Below, piece by piece: positions 15,308-25,259 of a stretch of 64,000 nt of DNA. This DNA comes from Roseiflexus sp034432635 (lineage in GTDB: Bacteria; Chloroflexota; Chloroflexia; Chloroflexales; Roseiflexaceae), in the NCBI GenBank assembly GCA_034432635.1, contig DAOUBK010000072.1, positions 1-64,000 on the forward strand. The letters run 5' to 3'. A program made the translations under genes and the position numbers. The notes beneath the pieces were generated by a model. The model worked only from the letters and a program-made list of their open reading frames with translations, searched no databases and was not told the origin of the DNA. The stretch's first letter is position 1. Every line of letters starts with the position of its first letter.

Positions 15308-17884
15308 CTACCGTGTCAGTGCAACTTTCACCACTGCCTGACCGCTGATAGTAATATGCGCCGTGTGCGCCAGGTAGCATCCATCGACGGTGGGCAGATT
15401 CTCGCGCGCGCTGAAGATCAGGTCGCGCTCAGGGTCGCTCTTGCGCTGACGACGTGGATTGAGTTGCGCCGTGATCCGTAACGGCAACGCACTGCCACGG
15501 GGAAATACCCGTCGTAGCACGTCGCGCGCGCGCTGGAGTGCATCGCGCGGCGCTTCCGCTTCGTTGAGCACCACATGCGCGCGTGGCTTGGGCATGCGTT
15601 CCAGCGCTGCAATGGTCCGATCGGTGCGCCAGGGTTTCGGCTCGATGTCCGCGTTGTAGAGGGCGCCCCACGGATCGCCCAGCAGCACGAACTCGATCAG
15701 CGTTTTGATGTCAACATCATCGAGAAACCCCTGACGACGGTACATTTCCTGTGCAAAATCCAGCCGCGCCTGATGCAGTGCGCGACCGATCGGTTCGCCA
15801 CGCGCCAGGTGCGTCATCATGCGTTGAAAGAGGAGATCGGCGCCGATGACCTGATCGGTCAGACTGCCGTAAGCGTTGACGGTTGCGCCAACCACTGCCA
15901 GCGCACCATGCGCCAGTGCGCGCAACAGAATCGAGTTGTCCACGGTTCGCCCGACAATTTCAGCGCCGTAGCACGCCTCGCTGAGCAGCAGCGCGCCATC
16001 CGCCATGCTGGCGTCAACCTGATCGGGACGCAGCGCCACCGGCAGGCGCGTCGCCGCGCCGGGCCAGACGACATCGGGTTGACCGTAGAAATTGGGCAGT
16101 CCGGATGCACCATGGAGGTTGAAGTAGAGCAACCGTCTATCGCGCAGCGCACGCAGATCGAGGTGTTCGGCGACATGCGGCGGACACGTGTTCAGCAGTA
16201 TATCCGATGCTAGCGCATCGAGTACGGCACGTGAGGCGTCTTTCCAGATTTCGGCGCAGTACCCCGCACTCAGCGCACTCAGGTCGATCCCGGCGCGCTC
16301 CTGGCGTTGCCCCAGTGTACGCGATATTCTGCGCGATTGTGGACGACTACCGTAGTGGTACACCGTCAGTCGGTCGAGCTGTGCGAACAGGAGCGTGGGA
16401 TCGTTGGTGTTGCCATCGGGCAGCCGCGCAACCATGCGTTGCGGCGCTGTGTACGCCGGATCGTCGGTGGCATACGGATTGTCGGAGAGCACGGTCATGT
16501 CGTCGTCAGGGAGGGGATTGGGCAGACGATGGAACGGCACAATCTCATCGCCACCGACCAGGAGCACGGCGCCCAACTCGCGTCCACGCTCGGACAGGGC
16601 GCTGGAGAGGGTGCGCAGCATATCACGTAGTGCATCTGCCCCGGCGGCCACCGGCGCAGTAGCAACACCATCATCGAGTTGCAGGGTTGCAGGGTCATCG
16701 CAGTAGCAGACATGCGCTGTCACGCCGCGTCGCCGCAGTGCAGCGGCATACTGCTGCAACCGTCGATCTATGGCTGTGAATCCGTCTGCACCAAAGCGGC
16801 GCTCCAGCGCCGCGCGCTGCGATAGTATCACCTGAGTAAACGTCTGCCCTTCGGCATACGGAACGAGCGGACGCGGAGCGACGCCGAGCGTGGTCAGGCG
16901 CTGGCGCACACGCTCCGCCGTGGCAATGAGATTTTTGACTTCTGGGTCGGTGGTGTGCTCCGATCGGACTGCACTGCGATCATCGGTGACCGGCGGGGAG
17001 GATGAGCCGGTCGCAGCCTCGAACCGTGCCTGCCAATCGTTGCGATCTGGGAAACGTTTCACTGCCGGCAGCGGTTGCGTTGTGTGGCCGTTCGTTGCTG
17101 GCACGACGAGTTGCTGGACAGAAGACTCGAGATAGGGCAGCAGCGGCTCGAACTCTTCATTCCAGCGAACCGCAGGAGCAGGCGGCAGTGTCCAGGGTAG
17201 CGCTTCCGGCGCAAAGAAGCGTCGGGTCAGGCGTCCGTCCGGGTCGTGCCTTGTGCAGCGCATTCGCGCAGCCTGATCATGATCGTAGAGCGCCGTGCGC
17301 ACAAGTAGCGCCGGTAGATGATCAGCGTTGCACTGAGCAAAGATGCGTCGCGCACCGGCGAGATCGCCGCTACGCCGCAGTGCTTCGACATAGTAGAGCC
17401 GCAGATCGGTGCGCCGGGGAAACCGTTCCAGTGCAGTCGCCAGCTCGTCGGCAGCCAGTTCGGCAAGTCCACGCCGGAGGTACTCGATGCCCTTGCTGCC
17501 AGAAGACGGTTCGGGAGCAATGCCGGGGGAGAGGGCGCTGGCGCCCAACGGATCATGGAGCGCGGCGCGACTCAGCGCCGCCGTAGCCGCTCCTTCCTGC
17601 CCGGTACGCGCCAACGCGCCCGCCAGCCCCGCCCAGGCTGTGGCATCGAGTGGATTGATACGGAGTGCGCGACGAAAATAATCTATAGCGACGGTAGCAT
17701 TGCCAGCATCGAGCAACGCCTGCCCCAGCCAAACCTGCGGCGTGACTGCTTCGGGAAAGGCGCGCCACAGGGCGTGCGCTGCACGCCAGGCTGCGCCCGA
17801 ATCGCCCAGGCGTAGCGCCAGCTCGGTAGCGCGCACAAGGTGGTGTATCTCGATCATGTCCTGCGAAAAGGTGCGACCAGTCAT
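15308..17884 (-). CDS. TPR protein with caspase/gingipain-like (C25/CHAT-type) cysteine protease domain
   Basis: The protein has 858 residues. The N-terminal ~200 residues form several TPR-like helix pairs (for example AAWRAAHALWRAFPEA and AIDYFRRALRINPLDATAW). A linker follows. A clan-CD protease-like domain spans about 435-740: VLLVGGDEIVPFHR, then SDNPYATDD, the His-Gly dyad at H591 (YFNLHGASG) and the nucleophile C638 (LLLSEACYGAE). The SDNPYA segment resembles peptidase C25; the His/Cys spacing also fits CHAT. A C-terminal ~110-residue domain is unassigned. It is the last gene of a six-gene operon, preceded by a NACHT-TPR gene and a micro-gene. Bacterial caspase-like proteases next to NACHT proteins are often conflict effectors; here that is inference. 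Confidence 0.85.
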   Translation of the reverse strand: MTGRTFSQDMIEIHHLVRATELALRLGDSGAAWRAAHALWRAFPEAVTPQVWLGQALLDAGNATVAIDYFRRALRINPLDATAWAGLAGALARTGQEGAATAALSRAALHDPLGASALSPGIAPEPSSGSKGIEYLRRGLAELAADELATALERFPRRTDLRLYYVEALRRSGDLAGARRIFAQCNADHLPALLVRTALYDHDQAARMRCTRHDPDGRLTRRFFAPEALPWTLPPAPAVRWNEEFEPLLPYLESSVQQLVVPATNGHTTQPLPAVKRFPDRNDWQARFEAATGSSSPPVTDDRSAVRSEHTTDPEVKNLIATAERVRQRLTTLGVAPRPLVPYAEGQTFTQVILSQRAALERRFGADGFTAIDRRLQQYAAALRRRGVTAHVCYCDDPATLQLDDGVATAPVAAGADALRDMLRTLSSALSERGRELGAVLLVGGDEIVPFHRLPNPLPDDDMTVLSDNPYATDDPAYTAPQRMVARLPDGNTNDPTLLFAQLDRLTVYHYGSRPQSRRISRTLGQRQERAGIDLSALSAGYCAEIWKDASRAVLDALASDILLNTCPPHVAEHLDLRALRDRRLLYFNLHGASGLPNFYGQPDVVWPGAATRLPVALRPDQVDASMADGALLLSEACYGAEIVGRTVDNSILLRALAHGALAVVGATVNAYGSLTDQVIGADLLFQRMMTHLARGEPIGRALHQARLDFAQEMYRRQGFLDDVDIKTLIEFVLLGDPWGALYNADIEPKPWRTDRTIAALERMPKPRAHVVLNEAEAPRDALQRARDVLRRVFPRGSALPLRITAQLNPRRQRKSDPERDLIFSARENLPTVDGCYLAHTAHITISGQAVVKVALTR

Positions 17885-17911
17885 TGCAGAACGTATCCTT
17901 TCACCGCATGG

Positions 17912-17992
17912 TTAGATGTTCCAATCCGGTGGAGGGTCGGGTTCGGGATCGGGTGGATGTGGATTGGGAAACGGAACGTCGCGAATGTGCAT
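17912..17992 (-). CDS. 26-residue proline-rich micro-protein between NACHT-TPR and protease genes
   Basis: The open frame starts at an ATG at 17992 and ends at a TAA at 17914-17912. The peptide begins MHIRDVPFPN and ends PPDWNI; 10 of 26 residues are Pro. A strong AAAGGAGAG ribosome site lies about 6 bases before the ATG. It is 27 bp after the NACHT-TPR stop codon and 27 bp before the protease start, which has its own AAAGGAT site. The strong ribosome site on so short a frame, in the middle of an operon, argues that it is translated. A protease substrate, inhibitor or signal peptide are all possible. Confidence 0.5.
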   Translation of the reverse strand: MHIRDVPFPNPHPPDPEPDPPPDWNI

Positions 17993-18019
17993 TTTTCTCT
18001 CCTTTCTATTCTATAGTCT

Positions 18020-21000
18020 TCAGGCAGCATCGCTCTCTCCACGCAAATGCTGTGCCACAAATGCCAGTGGTCCGAGGGTGCTCAGTTCAATAACCGCCTC
18101 GCTGTAGCCAGGACGGAGTTTGACCGCGCGGCGGAAACGTTCGATTGCCCGACTGTACTGTTTCAACCGACGATGTACCCGACCTGCAAAGAAGTGGTAG
18201 CGCGGCTCATCGGGTCGTTGAGCAATGGCGCGCTCGAATGCGCTGAGCGCTTCGTGGTACAATCCGACCGCCAATGCCATCTCGCCGTAGCGCGCTAGCA
18301 ATTCCGGGTTGTCGGGCATGCGTTGCAGGGGGCGTTCGAGCACCTGCCGCGCTTCATCGAAGCGCCGGAGATGCAAGAGCGCCTCTGCGAGTTGAATCTG
18401 GAATGCTGGTTCATCGGGACGCAGTTCGGCGGCGCGCTGGCTGTGGATCAGTGCAGCGCGGCTATCGCTGGTGTGGGCAAAGAAGCGCGCGATTGCTGCG
18501 TGCGCGTCTGCCGAGTCGGGGTTGAGCACCAGTGCGCGTTCGAGCAACTCACGCGCAGCCTCCAGGTTGCTCAGTTCGAGCTGGGCGCGCCCGAACCGCC
18601 AGCAATTTTCGGCGTTCTGCGGATCGCGCTCGAACGCGCGCGCGTAGTGCCACGCTGCGCGCGCGGTATCGCCCTGCGTCTCGTGGATCGCACCTGCGGC
18701 GCCGTGGAGCGCCGGATGATCGCCGAATCGCAGCAGTGCCCGCTCGACAGTTTCCCGTGCAGCGTCGTGTTCTTTGCGTGCCAGCAACCCCTCCACCAGC
18801 CCCAGCCAGTAGCGCGGCTCATCAGGCGCCAGTTGCACGGCAGCGGCGTAGTGGTCAATCGCTGCCGGGTCTCCCTGCTGACGGAGCAGTTCTGCCAGTT
18901 CGTAGCGCCAGGCGCCCCGCTGCGGGTCACGTTTCACCGCTTCCTCGAAGACCTGACGCGCCTCGGCACTACGCCCCTGTTGGATCAGTAAACGCGCCTG
19001 GGCATGACGATAGTCGGCGTTGTCGGGCGCCAGCTGGATTGCACGCGCATACGCGCTACGTGCGGCGTCGATCAACCCCATCTGCTCGCAGATGTTGCCC
19101 ATTTGTGCATGCCAGGCGGCAACATCGGGTTGCAAGGTCAGCGCATTGATCAACGCAGCGCGCGCTTCCTGGAATCGTCCGCTGGCAGCGTAGAGTGTCG
19201 CCAGCACCTGATGGTGTGTGCCGACCGAGGAATCGAGCCGAACGGCGCGTTGAGCTGCCGCAATCGCGCGTTCGCGCCGACCAGCCGCGGCATATGCCAG
19301 ACTGAGGGTGGCAGCAGTCGGCGCATGATTGGGGCGCAGTTCGACAGCCTGTTCGAGGACTTCGATCGCTGTGTGCGCCTCATTTAGCGCCAGGCAGGTG
19401 CGTCCAAGGAAGAGGCGCGCCTGGGCATGCGCAGGATCGACCAGGGCTGCGGTCAGTTCCGCGCGTGCGGCTGCCATTTCGCCCTGATCGAAAAGAATAC
19501 GTCCCAGCAGATAGTGATCGGCAGGAAGTGCTGCATCGTGTGCGAGCAGGATTTCGAGGTCGGTGCGTGCATCGTCGAGACGATCGATCAGGTAGCGTGA
19601 GAGTGCGCGACTACGTCGGATTGCCGTTTGATCGACGGTTTTGGGCAGTGGATAGATGCCGGACACACGACCGGCGGTGTCGCTGCCGACGCAGGTGAGC
19701 GCCCGATCGAACGCCTCGACAGCGGCGGCATGATTTGCCGATTGTTGCATGGCGAGACCGAGTTCGTACCACCAGAGTGCGTGGTGTGGATCGATGGTGA
19801 TCGCCTGCTGGAGTGATCCTTGAGCAATGCTCAACGTTGCGCGCCGGGTGGCGGACGCGGCGCGCAGTGCATCCGGCTCGGTCATCAGTTCAACCGTCGC
19901 ACGATGCGCAATGCCGAGATACCCGTGATGCGCAGCTTCTTCCGGTGCGGCGGCAGCGGCTGTGGCAAGCGGATCAACTGCTGCGCCTGCCTGCCCCTGT
20001 TCGAGCAGGGTCAGTCCGAGCAGAAAAGCGACCGGCGCCGATTCTGGAGCGAGTTCGTGGGCGCGGCGCAGTGCATCGATCGCTTCCGCATACGCCCCCT
20101 GGGCGCGCAGCACCGCGCCGAGGACGCGCCAGTGATCGGCACACTGTCCTTCCAGCGCCACGGCGAGTCGCGCTGCTTCGATGGCAGCGTCGTACTCCTC
20201 CCCGTCACCATCGCTGCAGGCGATCAGTGCCTCTGCCAGGCGGGCATGGGCAGCAGCATAATCGGGACGACGCGCAATGGTGGCGCGCAACTCGTTGACT
20301 GCGGCAGCCGGTTCGCCAGCCCGTAACAACACTTCGCCGAGACGGAAGCGAACGGCAGCATTGTCCGGCGCGGCGGCAACCGCACGTTCGAGTGCGCCAC
20401 GTGCTGCCGGGAGATGATTGAGCGCCAGATGATCGTCGGCACATTCTATCCACCACTCTGCCGGGCTGGTATCGTTCAGCATGCTGCTGAGCTGTTCGAT
20501 GGCCTCGGCGCGTTGACCGGCGGCGCGCAGCACACGCGCCAGCAGACGCCGATGCCGCGGCTCAGCGGGTTGCAGAGCAACCGCGCGTTGGGCGCTCTCC
20601 AGGGCATGTGTCGTATGTCCCAGGGGGAGCAGAGTTTCGGCGAGCAGCGCATAACTTTCGGCATCGCGCGGGTCGCGGCGCAAGGCTTCCACCAGATGGG
20701 CGCGTGCACCCTCGTGCTGACCGATTGCCAGCAGTACCTGTGCACGCGCGCGCCACGCGCCCGGAAGTTCCTGCGTGGTTGCGATCACCTGGTTGAGTTC
20801 GGCGAGGGCTTCGCCGTGCCAGCCGCGCGCCAGATGCACCAGTGCCAGGTCGATCCGCCAGGCAGCCGCATCGGGGCACAAATGCAGCGCCTGTTCGAGC
20901 GCCTCGGCAGCGGCAGGCAGATTGTCGAGCGCGCGCAGACATATACCGAGCGCGTGATAATCGGCGGCAGCGCCAGACCCCGCCGCCGCGCGACGCAACG

Positions 21001-24000
21001 CATGCAGCGCCGCAGCATAGTTGCCCACGCGGTAGAAGAGACGCCCCAAACGGCGCTGCCAGTCGATGCGTTCCGGCTCGGCAGCGGCAGCGCCTTCCAG
21101 TTCCGCTATCGCTGCCGCCAGATCACCCTTGCCTTCCAGCGCATCGGCGAGCAGCGCGCGGTATTCACTGTTTCCAGGCGCGCGATCAACACTGGCGCGT
21201 GCATACGCGATAGCCTGTTCCCAATCAGCAGTGCGGGCGTGCATACGACTGAGTAATGCGTAGATGTGAGCAACGGTGCGGTCTGACGGTTGTTCCCTGG
21301 TAGCGGTGTGATCGGTCAGGCGCAGGGCATGGTGCAGCGCCTGCTCCGCCTGCGCCAGATCATCCGTCGCCAGCAACAGTTCACCGAGCCGGACGAGATG
21401 CGCCACATCGTCGGGCGCAAGCGCAACCACATGCCGCGCCCACGTGAGAGCAGCGGAAGTGGCGCCGGTGCGCGCCAACAGATCGCGCAGCGCAACGCAG
21501 GCAGGGAGCAACGTTGCATCGAGCGCCAGCGCCTGTTCCAGCAACGGGCGCGCTTCGTCGTCGCGTTGCAGTGCGATTAGGGCTTCGGCTGCCAGTACCA
21601 GCGGTTGTGGCAGGTCTGGGGCAAGTGCATGCGCCTGATTCGCGGCAGCTAGCGCTGCTCCGGCGTGTCCAGAAGCCAGGAGCGCCCGGCTTCGCTCGAT
21701 ATGCGCCGGCACGAGCCGCGAGTCGAGCGCCACGGCATGGTCGAGCAGTTCCAGCGCCTCGTTCACACGCCCCAGGCGTAGCGCAATACTCCCGGCACAC
21801 TGCTGGATGACGGCATTCCCCGGCGCCAGACGAGCGACGCGCCGCCCGACCGTGTACGCCGCTTCGAGGCGACCGCACGCCACCAGCGCTTCCCGGTAGG
21901 TGTCGAGCGTCTCGACATCATCAGGATTTGTCTGGAGCGCACGTTCCAGCGCAGCGCATGCGTCCTCCGCTCTGCTAAGGCGCAGGTATGCCCTGCCCAG
22001 CGCACTCTCGTATCGCGCTCCACCGCTCAACCGCACGGCACGCTGGAAGGATCGCGCTGCCAGATGCCATGCGCCGGTAGCGGCATGCAACAAACCTGTC
22101 TGAAACAGCGTTTCAGGGTCATGACGGGCGCGGCGCAGCGCCCCAGCCAGGAATGTCCGCGCCCGTTCGAGTTCGCCGCGGCGCAGGAGCAGCGCCCCCG
22201 CAGCGCGGGCATAGTCGGCGCGCTGCGGAGCGAGTATCGCTGCCCGTTTATAGGCGGCGAGAGCAGCATCCCACTGTTCGATGCTTTCAGCCACAATGCC
22301 ATAGTCGTAGTGCAGATCGGCGCGATCAGGGGCAAGCGCGAGCGCATCGCGCAGGGTGCGCTCGGCATCGCGCACCCGTCCGACCCGGTGGTACGCCAGT
22401 CCCAGTGCGCGTGCATGATCGGGTGACGTAGGCGCCAGCGCATACGCGCGGCGGCAGGCGTCGAGCGCCTTCTCGCTTTCACCGGATCGCCACAGGAGTT
22501 CCGCCAGTGCGCTATAGGTCTCGGCGCTATCGGGGCGCAGTTCGAGGGCAGCACGCAGTGCTGCCGCGGCACTGTCGTAATCGCCACAGTCGCGCAACAG
22601 CGCGCCAAGACGACGATGGTAAGCGTCACACTGCGGATCGAGCGAGACCGCAGCACGGTATGCTGCCAGTGCATTGCCGGTTTCGCCGCATGTCTCGAAG
22701 ACCTGTCCCAACTCATCGTGCAGCCCGGCATTCGAGGGATCAAGTTCGACGGCGCGTTGCAGTGCAGCGCGCGCACCGGGCAGATCGCCGGCGCTGTGGC
22801 GTAACTGTCCCAACCGTGCGTACAGTGATGGATCATCGGAACGCAGGGCGACGGCGCGCGCATAACTCTCGATCGCTTCAGGGCAGCGCCCGGCGTCAGC
22901 ATACACCTCGCCGAGTTCTGCAAAGGTTGCCGCATCGCCGCTAGACTCGGCGATCAGACTGCGCAACTGCGCTTCCGCCTCATCGATACGTTGCAGCCGG
23001 CGTAGCGCCGTTGCCACGCTGCGCCGGTAAGCCGGGTTGTCGGGTTGCTGTTGCGCTGCGTGGCGGTACGCTTCCAGCGCATGAACGAAGCGCCCCTGTT
23101 GCAGGTATACGTGTCCCAATTCGTGGGCAGCGGCTGCCAGACGCTTTTGCTGTGCGTCGAGCACCGCTTCCAGCGCGGCTGCCGCCTGATCCAGTTCTCC
23201 CATTCGGCTGCACACGACGCCGAGTTGCTGGCGGTAACGCAGGTCATCGGCTTCACGCGCCAGCGCCTGCTCGTAGGCGATGCGCGCCAGACGCCACTGA
23301 CTGGAGCGACTGTAGAGATCACCCAGACGACCGAACACTCCTGCTTCGTCGTACCCTTCGGCGCCGGCGCGCTCCAACTGCTCCAGTGCGGCGCGTTCCA
23401 GCCCTTCGGCAGCAAATGCGTCGGCAATCATCACGCGCAGTGGTGGTGTCAGCGTGCCGCTGCGTTCGAGCAGTTCATCGTAATGAATGGGTGCTTCGGC
23501 ATCGATCAGGCAGCGCGCCGTCAATCCGACGGCGCCACTCGCCAGCAGACGCCGCAGCACCGCTTCACGATCATCAGACAGGCTATAGGCGAAGATGACG
23601 GCGTCCATCCAGGCGCGACTCAGAATTGTGGCAGACCATTGATCGGGACTAGTGCGCGCCAGCAACATTGCCTGCGCGAAGGAGCGCAGGATGGGATGCC
23701 GGAAGCTGATCGTGCGTCGCTCGGCGTCGAAGACAAGAATACCGGCATCGATGAGCGTCTGCAGAGCCGCTTCGCCCGTCGTTGCACGCAGCGTGCGCCC
23801 ATTCACCGGCGCCGATTGATGTACCATACGAGTCGTGAGTTGAGCATTGGGGACATACGCGCCGACCTCGATGGCGGCGATAGCAGCGTCGATCGCGAGA
23901 GTCTCCTGGGTCTGCTGATCGAGCATGCGTGCGATCTCGATCAGTGCGTGCATCGCCTGGATTGACGAAATCATCCGGGGGTGCGCCAGCAACGCAGCCG

Positions 24001-24811
24001 CAGCCACTGCCGGAATCCAGGTTGCCAGCAGTTGCCCGCGACTCTGGATCGGTGCGGTCAGCACATCGCGCACTTCGATCAGCGCCGTAAGCCAGCGCGG
24101 ACGGGTCGCCAGGTGCACAAGATCGTCGTTGCGCTGGATCCAAGCAGCAGCCACGTCGCCAGCCTGACGTTGCACCTGCGCGATGACATCACGTGGACGG
24201 AGCGGTTGCAACGTGCGCACTTCAGCGCCGTTCAACCATGGACGGAACAGTCCCAGAAACTCGCTGCGACACGTGCTGATCCAGCGGGTCTGGGCGCCGG
24301 TTGCAACCAGAGCCTGCGACAGTGCCGCCAGACTGGCGAGTTGGGTTGCTGGCGGCAGTTCATCCAGCCCGTCGAGCAGAAAAAGGAGTGGGCGTTCGCG
24401 CGCAAGTTCTTCGAGCGGCGGTGGATCGCCAACGCCAAACTCGGTTGCCAGCGTTGCCTCGACACTCCCCTGAAAACGTGCCAGTTCGATGTACAACGGC
24501 AGCGGTGCGTGTGCATTCCCCCACGCTGCGCGACTATTTCCGGAAAGGAACGCTTCTGCCAGCCCGATCGCCAGGGCGCACAGCGTGGTCGTCTTGCCGG
24601 CGCCTGCAGGACCGATCAGCGCCAGACGGGGAAAAATCTCCGCTGCCATCTGAATGGTCAGCGGCGCAGCGATTGGCGCTCCGGGTTCGGCAGGAAGACT
24701 GGAGTCGTTCGCCAGCCAGAGTGGTGCGACCGTTCGTGCTGCGCTGAAGCGAGGTTGGGCGCAGAGCGTCTCCAGATACCGATGCGCCCAACCACTGAGT
24801 CGTACTGCCAT
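18020..24811 (-). CDS. Giant NACHT-type NTPase with long TPR array
   Basis: The protein has 2,263 residues. An N-terminal STAND/NACHT NTPase contains Walker A GPAGAGKT (67-74), Walker B LLFLLDGLDEL (about 142-152) and a sensor-like STCRSEF (about 179-185). A helical middle part runs to about 450. Then about 1,750 residues of TPR repeats follow, room for roughly fifty 34-residue units with the W/L-G-Y-A-F-P pattern, ending VKLRPGYSEAVIELSTLGPL. Such proteins sense a ligand with the repeat arm and signal through the NTPase. The ATG at 24811 (after AAAGGACG) is chosen because a longer frame would overlap the upstream gene. The nearest effector candidate is the protease encoded downstream. Confidence 0.92.
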   Translation of the reverse strand: MAVRLSGWAHRYLETLCAQPRFSAARTVAPLWLANDSSLPAEPGAPIAAPLTIQMAAEIFPRLALIGPAGAGKTTTLCALAIGLAEAFLSGNSRAAWGNAHAPLPLYIELARFQGSVEATLATEFGVGDPPPLEELARERPLLFLLDGLDELPPATQLASLAALSQALVATGAQTRWISTCRSEFLGLFRPWLNGAEVRTLQPLRPRDVIAQVQRQAGDVAAAWIQRNDDLVHLATRPRWLTALIEVRDVLTAPIQSRGQLLATWIPAVAAAALLAHPRMISSIQAMHALIEIARMLDQQTQETLAIDAAIAAIEVGAYVPNAQLTTRMVHQSAPVNGRTLRATTGEAALQTLIDAGILVFDAERRTISFRHPILRSFAQAMLLARTSPDQWSATILSRAWMDAVIFAYSLSDDREAVLRRLLASGAVGLTARCLIDAEAPIHYDELLERSGTLTPPLRVMIADAFAAEGLERAALEQLERAGAEGYDEAGVFGRLGDLYSRSSQWRLARIAYEQALAREADDLRYRQQLGVVCSRMGELDQAAAALEAVLDAQQKRLAAAAHELGHVYLQQGRFVHALEAYRHAAQQQPDNPAYRRSVATALRRLQRIDEAEAQLRSLIAESSGDAATFAELGEVYADAGRCPEAIESYARAVALRSDDPSLYARLGQLRHSAGDLPGARAALQRAVELDPSNAGLHDELGQVFETCGETGNALAAYRAAVSLDPQCDAYHRRLGALLRDCGDYDSAAAALRAALELRPDSAETYSALAELLWRSGESEKALDACRRAYALAPTSPDHARALGLAYHRVGRVRDAERTLRDALALAPDRADLHYDYGIVAESIEQWDAALAAYKRAAILAPQRADYARAAGALLLRRGELERARTFLAGALRRARHDPETLFQTGLLHAATGAWHLAARSFQRAVRLSGGARYESALGRAYLRLSRAEDACAALERALQTNPDDVETLDTYREALVACGRLEAAYTVGRRVARLAPGNAVIQQCAGSIALRLGRVNEALELLDHAVALDSRLVPAHIERSRALLASGHAGAALAAANQAHALAPDLPQPLVLAAEALIALQRDDEARPLLEQALALDATLLPACVALRDLLARTGATSAALTWARHVVALAPDDVAHLVRLGELLLATDDLAQAEQALHHALRLTDHTATREQPSDRTVAHIYALLSRMHARTADWEQAIAYARASVDRAPGNSEYRALLADALEGKGDLAAAIAELEGAAAAEPERIDWQRRLGRLFYRVGNYAAALHALRRAAAGSGAAADYHALGICLRALDNLPAAAEALEQALHLCPDAAAWRIDLALVHLARGWHGEALAELNQVIATTQELPGAWRARAQVLLAIGQHEGARAHLVEALRRDPRDAESYALLAETLLPLGHTTHALESAQRAVALQPAEPRHRRLLARVLRAAGQRAEAIEQLSSMLNDTSPAEWWIECADDHLALNHLPAARGALERAVAAAPDNAAVRFRLGEVLLRAGEPAAAVNELRATIARRPDYAAAHARLAEALIACSDGDGEEYDAAIEAARLAVALEGQCADHWRVLGAVLRAQGAYAEAIDALRRAHELAPESAPVAFLLGLTLLEQGQAGAAVDPLATAAAAAPEEAAHHGYLGIAHRATVELMTEPDALRAASATRRATLSIAQGSLQQAITIDPHHALWWYELGLAMQQSANHAAAVEAFDRALTCVGSDTAGRVSGIYPLPKTVDQTAIRRSRALSRYLIDRLDDARTDLEILLAHDAALPADHYLLGRILFDQGEMAAARAELTAALVDPAHAQARLFLGRTCLALNEAHTAIEVLEQAVELRPNHAPTAATLSLAYAAAGRRERAIAAAQRAVRLDSSVGTHHQVLATLYAASGRFQEARAALINALTLQPDVAAWHAQMGNICEQMGLIDAARSAYARAIQLAPDNADYRHAQARLLIQQGRSAEARQVFEEAVKRDPQRGAWRYELAELLRQQGDPAAIDHYAAAVQLAPDEPRYWLGLVEGLLARKEHDAARETVERALLRFGDHPALHGAAGAIHETQGDTARAAWHYARAFERDPQNAENCWRFGRAQLELSNLEAARELLERALVLNPDSADAHAAIARFFAHTSDSRAALIHSQRAAELRPDEPAFQIQLAEALLHLRRFDEARQVLERPLQRMPDNPELLARYGEMALAVGLYHEALSAFERAIAQRPDEPRYHFFAGRVHRRLKQYSRAIERFRRAVKLRPGYSEAVIELSTLGPLAFVAQHLRGESDAA

Positions 24812-24867
24812 ACGCTTTCGTCCTTTGCCGCTCCGTCCACAGACGGCTGTACACCGTTCAATTATGA

Positions 24868-25197
24868 TCAGGGCATGCCCCGATCGCCGATCAACAGCAT
24901 CATCCAGAAAGCGAGACCGCAAATGATCGTTCCCAGTACACAGAGAAATGCACCGGTACCGATAGCCGTCTGCACCAGGCGGGTGATGGCTTCGAGCAGG
25001 TGGGCAGCACCTTCGAGCGCCGCCTGCAAGCCAATGTCTGCCAGCGCTTTGCTGCTCAGACGTGATGATTGCCCCGCCAGTGAACGCATCGCCTCCTGGT
25101 ACTCACGGGTCATAATGATTACCAGTCCGCAGATCAGCATCCCGATGCCGGTGATGAACAGGGTGATCGCCATGCCGGTCTGAATGGTTGCAGTCAT
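24868..25197 (-). CDS. Small two-helix membrane protein
   Basis: The protein has 109 residues. Two hydrophobic segments (about 9-27, GMAITLFITGIGMLICGLV, and about 80-104, TGAFLCVLGTIICGLAFWMML) flank a ~50-residue amphipathic, Ala/Leu/Ser-rich loop. An AAGGAT ribosome site precedes the ATG at 25197. It lies 62 bp after the GAF membrane gene and 56 bp before the NACHT-TPR gene. The family is not recognised. A hairpin membrane protein beside NACHT and protease genes could be a membrane-acting effector or an anchor, but nothing in the sequence proves it. Confidence 0.7.
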   Translation of the reverse strand: MTATIQTGMAITLFITGIGMLICGLVIIMTREYQEAMRSLAGQSSRLSSKALADIGLQAALEGAAHLLEAITRLVQTAIGTGAFLCVLGTIICGLAFWMMLLIGDRGMP

Positions 25198-25259
25198 AGA
25201 CACTGTATCCTTCTCGCTGCTCGCTGCACCGGTGCTCCCGTTGCGGTGCGTCTGCCCGG

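Noticed and set aside
18020..24811. CRISPR- or satellite-like repetition in the 6.8-kb gene
   Set aside because: The periodicity is about 102 bp in frame with divergent units, i.e. 34-residue TPRs, not identical DNA repeats with spacers.
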